A DNA stretch of 64,000 bases from Neomegalonema sp. (GCF_028688855.1 NZ_JAQTXI010000003.1:167378-231377), one strand, 5' to 3'. Shown: positions 9,402-20,008, numbered from the stretch's first letter. A program made the numbers and translations. The notes: generated by a model not told the origin, from the sequence alone.

Positions 9402-11117
9402 ATGGCGCGCAGCGGCGGAAGGCTTCTGGTCGAGGCCCTGGAGGAGCAGGGGACGGAGCGCGTCTTCTGCGTGCCCGGCGAAAGCTATCTGGAGGCTCTG
9501 GACGCGCTGAGGGATTCGAAGATCCGCCTGATCGTCGCCCGCCAGGAGGGCGGCGCCGCCCTGATGGCCGAAGCCGAGGGCAAGATGAGCGGACGCCCCG
9601 GCATCTGCTTCGTGACGCGCGGCCCCGGCGCGACCAACGCTTCGGCGGGGGTGCATGTGGCGCGTCAGGACTCCACGCCGATGATCCTCTTCGTGGGCCA
9701 GGTGGAGCGGGCGCATCTCGGCCGCGAGGCCTTTCAGGAGGTGGACATGGCCGCCTTCTTCGGGCCTCTGGCGAAATGGGCCGCGACCATCCCCGACGCC
9801 GACCGCATTCCGGAATACGTCTCGCGGGCCTTCCATGTGGCGATGAGCGGGCGTCCGGGTCCGGTGGTCCTCGCCCTGCCCGAGGACATGCTCGTCGACC
9901 GGACGGAGGCCGCCGTCCCGCGCCGCGTCGAGGCCGCGGAGCAGACTCCGAGCGCCGCGCAGATCGAATGGGTGCGGCGGTTGCTCTCGATCTCGCGCCG
10001 CCCGACGCTGATCGCCGGGGGCTCGCGCTGGACGCCCGAGGCCGTGCGGGCGCTGCGGGCGGTCGCCGAGCGCTGGATGCTGCCCGTGGCCTGCTCCTTC
10101 CGTCGCCAGAGCCTCTTCGACAACGAGCATCCGCTCTATGCGGGGCATCTGGGGCTCGGGCTGGACGGCGCCTTGCGCAAGCGCGTCGAGGCTTCGGATC
10201 TGGTGATCCTGCTCGGCGGGCGCTTCAGCGAGATCCCGAGCCAGGGCTACGAGCTGCTGAAGGTTCCGAGCCCCGATCAGCGGCTGATCCACATCCATCC
10301 CGATCCCGACGAACTGGGCCGGGTCTATGCGCCGAATCTCTCCGTCTGCGCGACGCCGGGGGGCTTCCTCGGGGCGCTGCACGAGGCCGAGGGCCCGCCC
10401 TCGACGCCGCTCTGGGCGCCCGAGGCCGCCCGGCCTCACGCCGCCTTCGAGATCTGGAGCGCCCTCCCCGAGACGACGCCGGGGCCTCTGGCCATGGAGG
10501 CGGTCATGGCCCATCTGCGCGAGACGACTCCCAATGACGCGATCACCACCAACGGCGCCGGGAATTACGCCGCCTGGCTGCATCGCCACTGGCGCTGGCG
10601 GCGCTACGGAACCCAGCTCGCCCCGACTTCGGGCAGCATGGGCTACGGCCTGCCCGCCGCCGTCGCGGCGAAGCTGCGCCATCCGAAGCGGGAGGTCCTC
10701 TGCTTCGCCGGAGACGGCTGCTGGCAGATGACCATGCAGGAGCTGGGGACGGCCGCTCAGGAGGGGGCGGCGCTTCTGGCCCTGATCTGCGACAACGGCC
10801 AGTACGGCACGATCCGCATGCATCAGGAGCGCGCCCATCCGGGCCGCCAGAGCGGCACCGCCCTGAAGAACCCCGATTTCGCCGCCGTCGCCCAGGCCTA
10901 TGGCGTCTTCGGCCAGAGGGTCGAGCGCAACGAGGACCTCCCCGAGGCCCTCGCCGCCGCCCGCGCCGCGACCGCCGCGGGGCGGCCCGCCGTGCTGCAT
11001 CTGATCCTCGATCCGGAGGCCATATCGCCGGGCCGCAGACTGGAGCGCGTCGCGGAGGCGGGCGCCGGATTCCGCGCCGACTCCGCCCTTCCCGACGCCG
11101 AGCCGGAGCCGCTCTGA
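9402..11117 (+). CDS. Thiamine diphosphate-dependent enzyme, acetolactate synthase large-subunit-like
   Basis: A 571-aa protein with the three ThDP-enzyme domains. The N-terminal Pyr domain has the cofactor-activating Glu49 in ARQEGGAALMAEAEG and TRGPGATNA. A central domain follows. The C-terminal PP domain has the ThDP/Mg motif GDGCWQ...NGQYG. Purified homologues condense or decarboxylate 2-oxo acids. A free-standing catalytic subunit without ilvN beside it suggests a catabolic or specialised acetolactate-synthase-like enzyme (for example the sulfoacetaldehyde, glyoxylate or benzoylformate types) rather than the biosynthetic one, but the substrate cannot be decided. RBS GGGAGAGGAAC precedes the ATG. 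It is divergent from the ABC importer genes, with a shared 136-bp intergenic region. Confidence 0.85.
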   Translation: MARSGGRLLVEALEEQGTERVFCVPGESYLEALDALRDSKIRLIVARQEGGAALMAEAEGKMSGRPGICFVTRGPGATNASAGVHVARQDSTPMILFVGQVERAHLGREAFQEVDMAAFFGPLAKWAATIPDADRIPEYVSRAFHVAMSGRPGPVVLALPEDMLVDRTEAAVPRRVEAAEQTPSAAQIEWVRRLLSISRRPTLIAGGSRWTPEAVRALRAVAERWMLPVACSFRRQSLFDNEHPLYAGHLGLGLDGALRKRVEASDLVILLGGRFSEIPSQGYELLKVPSPDQRLIHIHPDPDELGRVYAPNLSVCATPGGFLGALHEAEGPPSTPLWAPEAARPHAAFEIWSALPETTPGPLAMEAVMAHLRETTPNDAITTNGAGNYAAWLHRHWRWRRYGTQLAPTSGSMGYGLPAAVAAKLRHPKREVLCFAGDGCWQMTMQELGTAAQEGAALLALICDNGQYGTIRMHQERAHPGRQSGTALKNPDFAAVAQAYGVFGQRVERNEDLPEALAAARAATAAGRPAVLHLILDPEAISPGRRLERVAEAGAGFRADSALPDAEPEPL

Positions 11118-11151
11118 CGCCGCAGGCCGCCTCTTCGCGCCCCCCAAGCTC

Positions 11152-11180
11152 TTGACCCTCAAGGGGCGGCGCGATACCTC
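11152..11180 (+). promoter_or_regulatory. Possible sigma-70 promoter of zapE
   Basis: TTGACC (11152-11157) with a weak -10 (TACCTC, 11175-11180) after 17 bp, about 40 bp before the zapE start. The -35 is good and the -10 is poor. Confidence 0.35.
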
Positions 11181-11225
11181 CGGCTGGTCAGGCTTTCCTG
11201 AAGCCTCTTCCGAGGAGACCGACTC

Positions 11226-12385
11226 ATGACCTCCGGCCCCTTCGCGCGTTACGAGGCGCTCCGCGCCGAGGGCCTGCTGGCCGAAGACGCGCCTCAGCGC
11301 GCGGTCGCGCAGAAGATTCAGGATCTCCACGAGCGGCTCGAGGCATGGACTCCGCCGCCTCTGCCCGGCGAGGGCGGCGGCGGCAAGCCCTGGCGCTTCG
11401 CCTTCCTGAAGAAGCCCGCCTCCTCGCCGCAGACTCCGCGCGGACTTTACATCTGGGGCGGGGTGGGGCGGGGCAAGACCATGCTCATGGACCTCTTCTT
11501 CGAGGAGGCCCCCGTCGAGCCCCGGCGCCGGGTGCATTTCCACGCCTTCATGCGCGAGATCCACCAGCGCCTCGCCGAGGCGCGTCAGAGCGGCGTGGCC
11601 GATCCGGTGCCTCCGGTGGCGCGGGGCGTGGCCGAGAGCGCGCGGCTGCTCTGCTTCGACGAGATGGAGGTCTCGGACATCGCCGACGCCATGATTCTCG
11701 GGCGGCTCTTCGAGGCCTTGTTCGCTCTGGGCGTGGTGGTGGTGACCACCTCCAACCGCCATCCGGCGGATCTCTACAAGGACGGGCTCAACCGCGACAG
11801 CTTCAAGCCCTTCATCGCCCTGATCCAGGAGCGCATGGAGGTGGTGGAGCTGGTCGGGGCGCGGGATCACCGCATGGCGGGCCTGGCCTCCAACGAGGCC
11901 TGGTTCGGCGGCCCCGTCGCCGAGGCCACGATCCACGTGGATGAGATCTGGCGCCGCCTGACCGACGGGGCCACGGGCGCCTCCGAGGCGCTGCGGGTGC
12001 AGGGGCGCGACGTGGTGATCCCCCGCGCCTGGGACGGCGTGGCGCGGGCGACCTTCGGCGATCTCTGCGCGCGGCCTCTGGGGCCTGCGGATTACCTCGC
12101 CATCGCCGACCGCTACCACACCCTGATTCTGGAGCGCGTGCCGCTGCTCGGCCCGGCCCGCCGCAACGAGGCCCGGCGCTTCATCACCCTGGTCGACGTG
12201 CTCTATGATTCCGGACGTCGCCTGATCATCTCCGCGACGGGCGAGCCCGAAGACCTCTACGTCTCGGGAGACGGCGCCTTCGAGTTCGGGCGCACCGTCA
12301 GCCGCCTGAACGAAATGCGCTCCGCCGAATGGCTGGAGACCTTCGCCGACGCCCGCGCCCAGGCCGCCGAAGAGGAGACCCACGC

Positions 12386-12389
<4 letters not shown>
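11226..12389 (+). CDS. zapE: Cell division protein ZapE (AFG1-like ATPase)
   Basis: A 387-aa P-loop ATPase of the AFG1/LACE1 family. Walker A is GGVGRGKTML and Walker B is LLCFDEMEV; the family-specific segment HFHAFMREIHQRL and the sensor region VVVTTSNRHPADLYKDGLNR follow. In E. coli ZapE associates with the Z-ring and affects FtsZ polymers; mitochondrial relatives help remove misfolded membrane proteins. GAGGAGACC lies upstream of the ATG. The stop overlaps the next start (ATGA at 12386-12389), so the peroxiredoxin gene is translationally coupled. Confidence 0.93.
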
Positions 12390-12925
<536 letters not shown>

Positions 12926-13115
12926 AAGAGCCCGTCGCCGGAGGGGGAAGCCGGTTGACGGAAATCCGGGGATCTCGCCTGAAAGTCGATCTCCTGTCCG
13001 TCGAGGGCGGGCTGTTTACTTGATTTTACCGGATGGATCGGAAAATCTCGGGGCGATCCGTCATGTTCAGGACTCTCCTTCGGGTCCCCGTCCCCACCAG
13101 TTCGAGGCCGTCCAG

Positions 13116-13637
13116 ATGTTCTCCAAATCCAAGCTCAACGCGCCCATCGACACGCAGGAGCCGGAGACGCAGCGTCCGGTCTCTCCCGGCTCCGTCTTCG
13201 GAACCTCCAGCCCTGTGAGTCCGCCCATGAACGCCTCCGCTCCCGCTCCCGCCAGCTCCGCCGTGGCGCGGCGGTCGGTGACCTCGCTGATTTCGGCGGA
13301 TCTGACCATCCGGGGCGATCTCGTCGCCGAGGGAGACGTCCAGATCGAGGGCGTCATCGAGGGCGACATCCGTTCGGGCATGGTGACCGTCGGCGAGACC
13401 GCCGTGATCCGCGGCGAGATCGTCGCCGACGACGTGGTGGTCAACGGACGCGTGATCGGCCGCATCCGGGGCAACAAGGTGCGGCTCTCCAATTCGGCCC
13501 ATGTTCAGGGCGACATCCTGCACAAGAGCATCGCCATCGAGGCGGGCGCCCATTTCGAGGGCTCGGTGCAGCGCGCCGAAAATCCTCTGGGCGATCAGGA
13601 GGTGCGTCAGATTCCCGGGCCCCATCACCAGGGCTGA
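13116..13637 (+). CDS. Bactofilin (polymer-forming cytoskeletal protein)
   Basis: The protein is 173 aa from ATG 13116, which has GAGG eight bases upstream; an in-frame start 32 codons earlier lacks such a site. A disordered N-terminal ~60 residues precede the right-handed beta-helix made of short hydrophobic repeats (ADLTIRGDLVAEGDVQIEG, then VIEGDIRSGMVTVGETAVIRG). Bactofilins polymerise without nucleotide and organise cell-wall enzymes and morphology, for example by recruiting a class A PBP in Caulobacter. A class A PBP and an amidase lie in the next 6 kb here, separated by prfB on the other strand. Confidence 0.9.
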   Translation: MFSKSKLNAPIDTQEPETQRPVSPGSVFGTSSPVSPPMNASAPAPASSAVARRSVTSLISADLTIRGDLVAEGDVQIEGVIEGDIRSGMVTVGETAVIRGEIVADDVVVNGRVIGRIRGNKVRLSNSAHVQGDILHKSIAIEAGAHFEGSVQRAENPLGDQEVRQIPGPHHQG

Positions 13638-13773
13638 ACCGGGACTCGCGGAGAAGATCCGGGCGTCGCGGAGCTGCGCGGCGCCCTGCGTCCGGAGGAG
13701 GGGGAGGGCGGACGGGCCCCCCCGCCCCGAGATCTCCCGCCCGAGGGTCCCGCCTGAGGGATCCTGAAGGCCC

Positions 13774-14898
13774 TTACGCGCCCTGGGCGTCGGCGCGGCT
13801 CTTGCCGGCGGCGTCGGCGGCCAGCGAGGCGCCCATGAAGTCGTCGAGATCGCCGTCGAGCACGCCCTGCGAATCCGAGGTCTCATGCCCGGTGCGCAGG
13901 TCCTTCACCATCTGGTAGGGCTGGAGGACGTAGCTGCGGATCTGGTGTCCCCAGCCGTTTTCGCCCTGGGAGTCGCGCATGGCGGCGTCGGCGTCGGCGC
14001 GCTTCTGGAGCTCCATCTCGTAGAGCCGCGACTTCAGCGCCTTCATGGCGATGTCGCGGTTCTGATGCTGCGACTTCTCCGAGCTGGTGACGACGATTCC
14101 GGTCGGCAGATGGGTGATGCGCACCGCCGAATCGGTCTTGTTGACGTGCTGGCCGCCCGCGCCCGAGGCGCGCATGGTGTCGATGCGGATGTCCTTGTCC
14201 TGGACCTCGATCACGATGGTGTCGTCGACCACCGGATAGCACAGCACCGAGGAGAAGGAGGTGTGCCGCCGCGCCTGGCTGTCGAAGGGCGAGATGCGCA
14301 CCAGACGATGCACCCCCGTCTCGTTCTTGAGCCAGCCATAGGCGTTTTCGCCCTTGATCTGATAGGTGGCCGACTTGAGCCCGGCCTCTTCGCCGAGGGT
14401 CTCCTCCATCAGCTCGACCTTGTAGCCGCGCTTTTCGGCCCAGCGCAGATACATGCGCGAGAGCATCAGCGCCCAGTCGCAGGATTCGGTTCCGCCCGCT
14501 CCGGCGTGGACTTCGAGGAAGGCGTCGTTGCCGTCGGCCTCTCCGGAGAGCAGGGCCTCCATTTCGGCGCGATGGGCCTTTTCGCGCAATTCGCCGAGGG
14601 CGGCCTCGGCTTCGGAGACGATTTCGGAATCGCCCTCGGCCTCGCCGAGCTCGATGAAGCCGAGATTGTCCTCCAGCCCGCCTTCGAGCGCCCGGTAGCC
14701 GTCGATGGATTCCTCCAGGATCCGCCGGTCGCGCATGACCTGCTGCGCCTTCGCCGGATCGTTCCAGAGATCCGGAGCCTCCGCGCGGGCGTTGAGCTCC
14801 TCCAGACGCAGGGGCGCGGTCTCCCAGTCCAGCCGGCGACGCAGCAGGGCCAGGGACTGGCGAATCTCTTCGACGACGCTTTGCGTTTCGGCGCGCAT
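13774..14898 (-). CDS. prfB: Peptide chain release factor 2
   Basis: RF2 reads UGA and UAA and triggers peptidyl-tRNA hydrolysis. The 374-aa protein has the SPF codon-recognition tripeptide in [15 protein letters not shown] and the GGQ motif in [15 protein letters not shown]. The frame is continuous from MRAETQ, so the in-frame UGA plus +1 frameshift of E. coli prfB is absent. Its GGQ is the presumed substrate of PrmC encoded at the left end of this window. A good promoter lies upstream at 14941-14969, and the gene converges on the bactofilin gene. Confidence 0.96.
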   Translation of the reverse strand: MRAETQSVVEEIRQSLALLRRRLDWETAPLRLEELNARAEAPDLWNDPAKAQQVMRDRRILEESIDGYRALEGGLEDNLGFIELGEAEGDSEIVSEAEAALGELREKAHRAEMEALLSGEADGNDAFLEVHAGAGGTESCDWALMLSRMYLRWAEKRGYKVELMEETLGEEAGLKSATYQIKGENAYGWLKNETGVHRLVRISPFDSQARRHTSFSSVLCYPVVDDTIVIEVQDKDIRIDTMRASGAGGQHVNKTDSAVRITHLPTGIVVTSSEKSQHQNRDIAMKALKSRLYEMELQKRADADAAMRDSQGENGWGHQIRSYVLQPYQMVKDLRTGHETSDSQGVLDGDLDDFMGASLAADAAGKSRADAQGA

Positions 14899-14940
14899 GG
14901 GCGGGGACTTTCAAATTCGGATCTTGGCGATGTCGGAGGT

Positions 14941-14969
14941 TATATAGCCGCGCCGGGAGATGGGGTAAA
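14941..14969 (-). promoter_or_regulatory. Sigma-70 promoter of prfB
   Basis: On the minus strand TTTACC (14969-14964) and TATATA (14946-14941) are separated by 17 bp, about 40 bp before the prfB ATG. Confidence 0.6.
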
Positions 14970-15006
14970 GACCGCCTCCCCCGACGCGATCCGCAAGGCC
15001 CGGGAG

Positions 15007-17946
15007 TCAGTAGACTCCGTCGAGCCGGAAGCCTTCGCCCGCCTGAGCCGCCGCGCCGGGCGCGGGCGCCTGGCCGGGAGCGGGCGGCGGCGCGCCGTAG
15101 AACAGCGGCGCGTTCGGCTGGGCCTGAGGCGCCTGCTGCGGCTGGGCCGGAAACTGCGGCTGGGGCTGCGGGAAGCCTCCGCGCGGCGCCACGGGGATCA
15201 GCCGACCGGTCAGGGGGTCCATGTGGTATTCCGAGACGCCCGGAAGAGGCTGCTGCGGGGCGGCGGTCTGCACGGGGCGTCCGTATTGATCGACGTAGAA
15301 GGGCGCGGCCTGGGGCTGCTGCGCCTGGGGCCAGGAGGGCGCGGGAGGCGCAGGCGGCTGATAGCCGACCGGATTGCCGTAGACGTCGAGCAGCGGGCCG
15401 GAAGGCTGGGCCGCCGCCGGGACGCCGCTCCGCCAGGGGTCGTAGCCGCCCGGCGCAGGCGCCGCCGGAGCGCCGAAGACGCCCGCGCCCCATCCGCCGC
15501 CGTCGTCATGTCCGTAGCCGTAGCCCATCTCGCCCACCGGCGGCGCGAAGATGTCGGCGCTCGGGGCGTAGCTGTCGTCGTCTTCGGGCTCGGTTCCGGC
15601 GCGGAAGGCCTCCATGATCATGTCGTCGCTGGCGACGCCCTCGGGCATGCGCTGGCCGGTGCGCCGGTCGATCCGCACGAAGGAGACTCCTTCCGGAACC
15701 GCGAAGGCCTTGGGCGGCTGGTCCTTGAGCGCATCGCCCATGAAGATCTCGAAGACCGGGCCGCAGAGTCCGCCGCCCGAGGCCTCGCGGCCGAGCTCCT
15801 GGGGGGTGTCGAATCCCATGAAGCAGCCGAGCAGCAGGTCGGGCGTATAGCCGATGAACCAGGCGTCCTTGGCGTCGTTGGTGGTGCCGGTCTTGCCCGC
15901 GATGGGGCGTCCGAGGCGCTTGAGGCGGGTGGCGGTGCCGCGCTGGATCACGCCTTCCATCATGGAGGTGGTCTGATAGGCGGTCACCGGGTCGAGCACG
16001 CGCTCGCGGGCCTGGGGGATCGGCGGAGAGACGCCCGGCTCGGCGGTCGCGCAGCCCTCGCAGAGCCGCGAATCGGCCCGCAGGATGGTGACGCCGTTGC
16101 GGTCCTGCACGCGGTCGATGAGGCTCGGCGCGACGCGCTCGCCGCCGTTGGCGATCATGGCGTAGGAGGTCGAGAGCCGCTGGAGCGTGGTCTCGCCCGA
16201 GCCCAGCGCATAGGCCAGAAGATTGGGCATGCCGTCGTAGACGCCCAGACGGACGGCGTAGTCGCCGATCACGTCCATCCCGACGTCCTGCGCCATGCGC
16301 ACGGTGATGGCGTTGTAGCTGCGCTCCAGACCCACGCGCACGGGGGTGGGGCCGTTGAAGCGGCGGCTGAAGTTCTCGGGGCGCCAGACGCCCTGTCCGG
16401 CGCCCTGGTCCACGCTGACCGGAGCGTCCAGCACCACGGTGGCGGGGGTGTAGCCATGGTCCAGAGCGGCCGCGTAGAGGATCGGCTTGAAGGCCGAGCC
16501 CGGCTGACGCTTCGCCTGGGTGGCGCGGTTGAACACGCTGGCCTGGGCGCTGAAGCCGCCCTGCATCGCGAGGATGCGCCCCGTATGGGGATCCATCGCC
16601 ATGAGCGCGCCGTTGACGTTCGGCGCCTGACGCAGCTGCCAGGAGGCGCCGCCGTTGGCCTTGGGATCCACGGGCGCGACATAGACCACGTCGCCGACCT
16701 TCAGCGCCTCGCCCACGGCCTTGGGCGTGGCCCCGAGCCCGCCGCCCTCGCGGCGCGGACGCGCCCAGCGCACGGATTCGAGCGTCAGCTCCAGCGGCGC
16801 GGAATCGAGCCCCTCGCGGGGTTCGGGGGCGAAGGCGGCGGTCTTGGCGTCGACCGCCGTGATCACGCCGAGCCGCCAGTCTCCGAGGTCGCGGGGGGCG
16901 CGGATCTCGCCGAGGGCCTTGCGGCGGGCCTCCTCGTCCATGGCCGCGACGCCCTCGATGCGGCCCACGGGGCCGCGCCAGCCGTCGCGCCGGTCGTATT
17001 CGCTGAGCCCCTCGCGCAGGGCCCGTCCCGCCAGAGCCTGCAGGGCGGGGTCGATGCTGGAGCGCACCACGAGTCCGCCGCCATAGGCGGCCTCCTCGCC
17101 GAAGCGCGCGATCAGCTCGCTGCGGATCTCCTCGATGGGATAGGCCATGGCCCAGTCGTAGGCCTCCGGCGCGCGGCGGGCGGTGGGATCGTCGAGCCGG
17201 GTCTCGAGCGGCCTGGCCATGGCGGCCTCGGCCTCTTCGGGCGTGAGGTAGCCGTTGTTGCGCATCTCGCGCAGCACGTAGTTGCGGCGGCTCGTGGCGA
17301 TCTCCTTGTTGCGCACCGGATGCAGCTGCGAGGGGCGCTGGGGCAGGGCGGCCAGATAGGCGGCCTCCTCGGGCTCCAGCTCGGCGAGGCTCTTGCCGAA
17401 ATAGGTCTGGGCGGCGGTGGCCACGCCGCTGGCGCCCGCGCCGAGGTAGATCTGGTTCAGATAGATCTCGAGGATCTGGTCCTTGCTCAGGGCCCGCTCC
17501 AGGCGGAAGGCGAGGATGGCCTCCTTGATCTTGCGTTCGATCTCGCGCTCGTCGCCGACGAGCATGACCTTGACCACCTGCTGCGTGATCGTCGAGGCGC
17601 CGCGCATGCGTCCGCCCTGGAGCACGCCCCGCACCGCGTTGCCCAGCGCCAGGGGATCGACGCCCGGATGGCTGAGGAAGCGCTTGTCCTCGGCGCTGAT
17701 GAAGGATTGGCGCACCAGAGGCGGAATCTCGGCGATGGGCGCGAAGATCCTGCGTTCGCGGGCGAATTCGGCGATGGGCGCGCCGTCGGCGGCGTAGACC
17801 TTGGAGAGTTCGGGCGGCTTGTAGTCGGCGAGCTGATGATGGTCGGGCAGATCGCGGCCGTACCACCAGAAGACTCCGGCGGCCGCCGCCACCCCGAGCA
17901 CGCTCAGGATCGCGATGAGGCTGAAGAGATGACCGAAAAACCGCAT
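15007..17946 (-). CDS. mrcA: Penicillin-binding protein 1A (class A, bifunctional)
   Basis: A 979-aa inner-membrane enzyme that polymerises lipid II and cross-links glycan strands. One TM helix lies at about residues 8-28. The glycosyltransferase (GT51) domain follows, with catalytic Glu86 in SAEDKRFLSHPG and GASTITQQVVK. An OB-like insert comes next. The transpeptidase has Ser484 in GSAFK, the SYN motif in ERSYNAIT, and KTGTT in GKTGTTNDAKDAWFIGYT. The last ~190 residues are Pro/Gln/Ala-rich and unstructured, longer than in E. coli. It lies downstream of an AmiC-like amidase gene on the same strand, with its own candidate promoter in the 131-bp gap. Confidence 0.96.
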   Translation of the reverse strand: MRFFGHLFSLIAILSVLGVAAAAGVFWWYGRDLPDHHQLADYKPPELSKVYAADGAPIAEFARERRIFAPIAEIPPLVRQSFISAEDKRFLSHPGVDPLALGNAVRGVLQGGRMRGASTITQQVVKVMLVGDEREIERKIKEAILAFRLERALSKDQILEIYLNQIYLGAGASGVATAAQTYFGKSLAELEPEEAAYLAALPQRPSQLHPVRNKEIATSRRNYVLREMRNNGYLTPEEAEAAMARPLETRLDDPTARRAPEAYDWAMAYPIEEIRSELIARFGEEAAYGGGLVVRSSIDPALQALAGRALREGLSEYDRRDGWRGPVGRIEGVAAMDEEARRKALGEIRAPRDLGDWRLGVITAVDAKTAAFAPEPREGLDSAPLELTLESVRWARPRREGGGLGATPKAVGEALKVGDVVYVAPVDPKANGGASWQLRQAPNVNGALMAMDPHTGRILAMQGGFSAQASVFNRATQAKRQPGSAFKPILYAAALDHGYTPATVVLDAPVSVDQGAGQGVWRPENFSRRFNGPTPVRVGLERSYNAITVRMAQDVGMDVIGDYAVRLGVYDGMPNLLAYALGSGETTLQRLSTSYAMIANGGERVAPSLIDRVQDRNGVTILRADSRLCEGCATAEPGVSPPIPQARERVLDPVTAYQTTSMMEGVIQRGTATRLKRLGRPIAGKTGTTNDAKDAWFIGYTPDLLLGCFMGFDTPQELGREASGGGLCGPVFEIFMGDALKDQPPKAFAVPEGVSFVRIDRRTGQRMPEGVASDDMIMEAFRAGTEPEDDDSYAPSADIFAPPVGEMGYGYGHDDGGGWGAGVFGAPAAPAPGGYDPWRSGVPAAAQPSGPLLDVYGNPVGYQPPAPPAPSWPQAQQPQAAPFYVDQYGRPVQTAAPQQPLPGVSEYHMDPLTGRLIPVAPRGGFPQPQPQFPAQPQQAPQAQPNAPLFYGAPPPAPGQAPAPGAAAQAGEGFRLDGVY

Positions 17947-17995
17947 GATTCCGCCTTCAGGCGCGGCGCGCCGGGGGAGGACGCCGCCAGCTTCC

Positions 17996-18025
17996 GTTAT
18001 GCGCGCAGGGCGCCGGATTTGTCCA
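17996..18025 (-). promoter_or_regulatory. Candidate promoter of mrcA
   Basis: On the minus strand TGGACA (18025-18020), an 18-bp spacer and CATAAC (18001-17996), 50 bp before the PBP1A start. Confidence 0.4.
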
Positions 18026-18077
18026 GCGCCCCTCCCCGGCGCGGAAAGTCGCGCCCGGGCTCATCCGCATATGGGCT

Positions 18078-19922
18078 TCAGTGCAGGCGACGCCAGGAAT
18101 CCAGCGCCTTCAGCACGGCGTCGGCGGCCTTGACGCGCCATTCCTCCGACTGGAGGCGCTTCAGATCCGCGTCGTTGGACATGAATCCGAGCTCCACCAG
18201 CACGGCGGGGGTGTCGGGGGCGCGCAGCACGACGTAGTTCGCCGGACGCACCGCGCGGGTCACCACCGGAGCGATCACGGCGAACTCCTTCATGATCTCG
18301 TCGGCGAACTCCTTGGAGAGGTTCCGCGTGGTGCGCCGGGCGAGGTCGATCAGGGTGCGGGCGATGTCGATGTCCTCGCGGGCGAGGATCACGCCGCCGA
18401 CCTGGCCCACCGAATCCTTGTTCTGGATGATCTGCTCGAGCCGCTCGTTGGAGCCCTGTTCGGAGATCAGATAGGCCGTGGCGCCCGAGACTCCCGCGTC
18501 GTCCAGCGAATCGGCGTGGATGGAGATCAGGATGTCGGCGTTGACCACGCGGGCGGCCTCCACGCGGTCCTCGAGCTCGACGAAGCGGTCGCTGTTGCGG
18601 GTCATGTGGACCTCGAAGCGTCCGCTCGCGACGAGCTTGTCGCGCAGCAGCTTGGCGAAGTCGAGCACCACGTCCTTTTCGCGCACGCCGCTGCGCACCG
18701 CGCCCGGATCCTTGCCGCCATGGCCCGGATCGAGCATCACGAGCATCTTCTTGACCGCAGGCGCGGGCGGCGGAGGCGGAGCGGGACGGGGCGTCGGGGC
18801 CGCCATGGCGACCTGCTGGCCCTCGGGGCGCGAGAAGAGCGTGTTCAGCGCCGAGACGTCGCCCACCGAAGGCGCGTAGGGCGTTCCGGCGAGGCCCGTC
18901 CGCGACTTGCCGCGCGGCGAGGGCGCTTCGGCGTTGGCCTTGCGCACGGCGCTTTCGGCGCGGCGCTCGGTCTTGAGCGGCCCGGCCGGAGGCGCGGGAC
19001 GGGCCGGCGCCGCCACGACCGGAGCGGGCGCGGGAACGGGGGCGGACTGGGCCGGAGGAGTCGGCGCGGCGACCACCGGCGCGATGGTCGGGCGGAGCAG
19101 ATTGGGCCCTGCGGCCTCGCGCAGCCGGGCGAGGCGCGCCTCCTCGGCGGCCTGGAGGGCGGCCATGCGGACGCGCTCCTCGATCAGGCGGCGCTGGGTG
19201 TCTTCGGCCAGACGGCGGCCTTCCTCGGCGAGGCGGCGGTTCTCCTCGGTGAGGCGGCGCATCTCCTCCTCGACCAGCCGCTGGGCGGCCAGAGCCGATT
19301 CGGCCGCCGCGGCGGCCGCGGCCGCAGCCGAGGCGGCGGCCTCCGTCTCCTCGGGCTTGCGGGCTTCGGGCTCCTCGGCGGGCGGGCGCTGCGTCCCGAC
19401 GCGGGCGGGCGGCGCGGAGGGCGGCCCTGCGGTCAGGGGCTGTCCGTTGCGGGTGGCCAGCGCGATGTCGAGATAATGGGCCCTGCCGTCGGGCGCGGGG
19501 CGCAGATCATAGCCCAGAAGCTGGGCGGGCTCGGCGAGATCCAGCACCAGGCGCGAGACGCCCGGCACATGGGGGGCGTAGCCGAAGTTGCGGATCACGG
19601 GGCTGTCCACCGGCCCGGAGGTCTGGGGCAGGCCCCAGATCACTTCGGGCATGTCGATGATCAGCCGGTCCGGATTGGCCGTGGTGAAGACGCGCGGCGT
19701 CAGGGGCTGGTCGAGCTCCATGACGACGTGCGCTCCGGCGGCGAAGCTGTCGATGCGCACGGCCTTGACCGAAGGCGCGGCCCAGACGGGCGTCGCCAAC
19801 AGGAGGGCGAGGACGCAGAGGGCGCGACGAAGAACCGGCAGAGCCTGCGCCGCGCCGGAGCCGACGCGGGGAAAGGCCCTGATGATCCGGCTCCGCCAGG
19901 AAGGGGGGCGGGTTCTCGACAT
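18078..19922 (-). CDS. amiC: N-acetylmuramoyl-L-alanine amidase (AmiC type)
   Basis: A 614-aa exported zinc amidase that splits daughter-cell peptidoglycan. Order of parts: signal sequence with a long basic n-region (to about residue 48, PVWAAP); AMIN domain (KAVRIDSFAAG...ARLVLDL-type strands); a Glu/Ala/Arg-rich coiled coil (EEEMRRLTEENRRLAEEG) with Pro-rich linkers; and the Amidase_3 domain with zinc ligands in MLDPGHGGKDPGA, the Glu after VREKDVVLD and the His in SIHADS, ending with catalytic Glu in VELGFMSN. Family members are usually 400-450 aa; the extra length is the coiled coil and linkers. It is divergent from rne and probably co-transcribed with mrcA. Confidence 0.95.
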   Translation of the reverse strand: MSRTRPPSWRSRIIRAFPRVGSGAAQALPVLRRALCVLALLLATPVWAAPSVKAVRIDSFAAGAHVVMELDQPLTPRVFTTANPDRLIIDMPEVIWGLPQTSGPVDSPVIRNFGYAPHVPGVSRLVLDLAEPAQLLGYDLRPAPDGRAHYLDIALATRNGQPLTAGPPSAPPARVGTQRPPAEEPEARKPEETEAAASAAAAAAAAAESALAAQRLVEEEMRRLTEENRRLAEEGRRLAEDTQRRLIEERVRMAALQAAEEARLARLREAAGPNLLRPTIAPVVAAPTPPAQSAPVPAPAPVVAAPARPAPPAGPLKTERRAESAVRKANAEAPSPRGKSRTGLAGTPYAPSVGDVSALNTLFSRPEGQQVAMAAPTPRPAPPPPPAPAVKKMLVMLDPGHGGKDPGAVRSGVREKDVVLDFAKLLRDKLVASGRFEVHMTRNSDRFVELEDRVEAARVVNADILISIHADSLDDAGVSGATAYLISEQGSNERLEQIIQNKDSVGQVGGVILAREDIDIARTLIDLARRTTRNLSKEFADEIMKEFAVIAPVVTRAVRPANYVVLRAPDTPAVLVELGFMSNDADLKRLQSEEWRVKAADAVLKALDSWRRLH

Positions 19923-20008
19923 TCTGCTCGATCCTGAACTTCAGCCTGCTCGCCGCAAAGGTCTTCGTCTGGGCGGAAAGGCTTTTTTCGGTCCTTGTAT
20001 CATATCTC

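Noticed and set aside
6282..12383. A 2033-codon minus-strand open frame spanning the ABC ATPase and running far upstream
   Set aside because: Only the last 264 codons match a protein family; the rest is the antisense of zapE, the ThDP enzyme and the binding-protein gene. High GC makes stop codons rare in shadow frames.
13774..14898. Programmed +1 frameshift in prfB
   Set aside because: Looked for the in-frame UGA near codon 26 as in E. coli; the frame is continuous, so autoregulation by frameshifting is absent.
13885..18237. A 1450-codon plus-strand open frame opposite prfB and mrcA
   Set aside because: It lies antisense to two confidently identified genes with all catalytic motifs, has no family resemblance, and its composition (H, G, A, D, R-rich) is typical of reverse-complement shadows.
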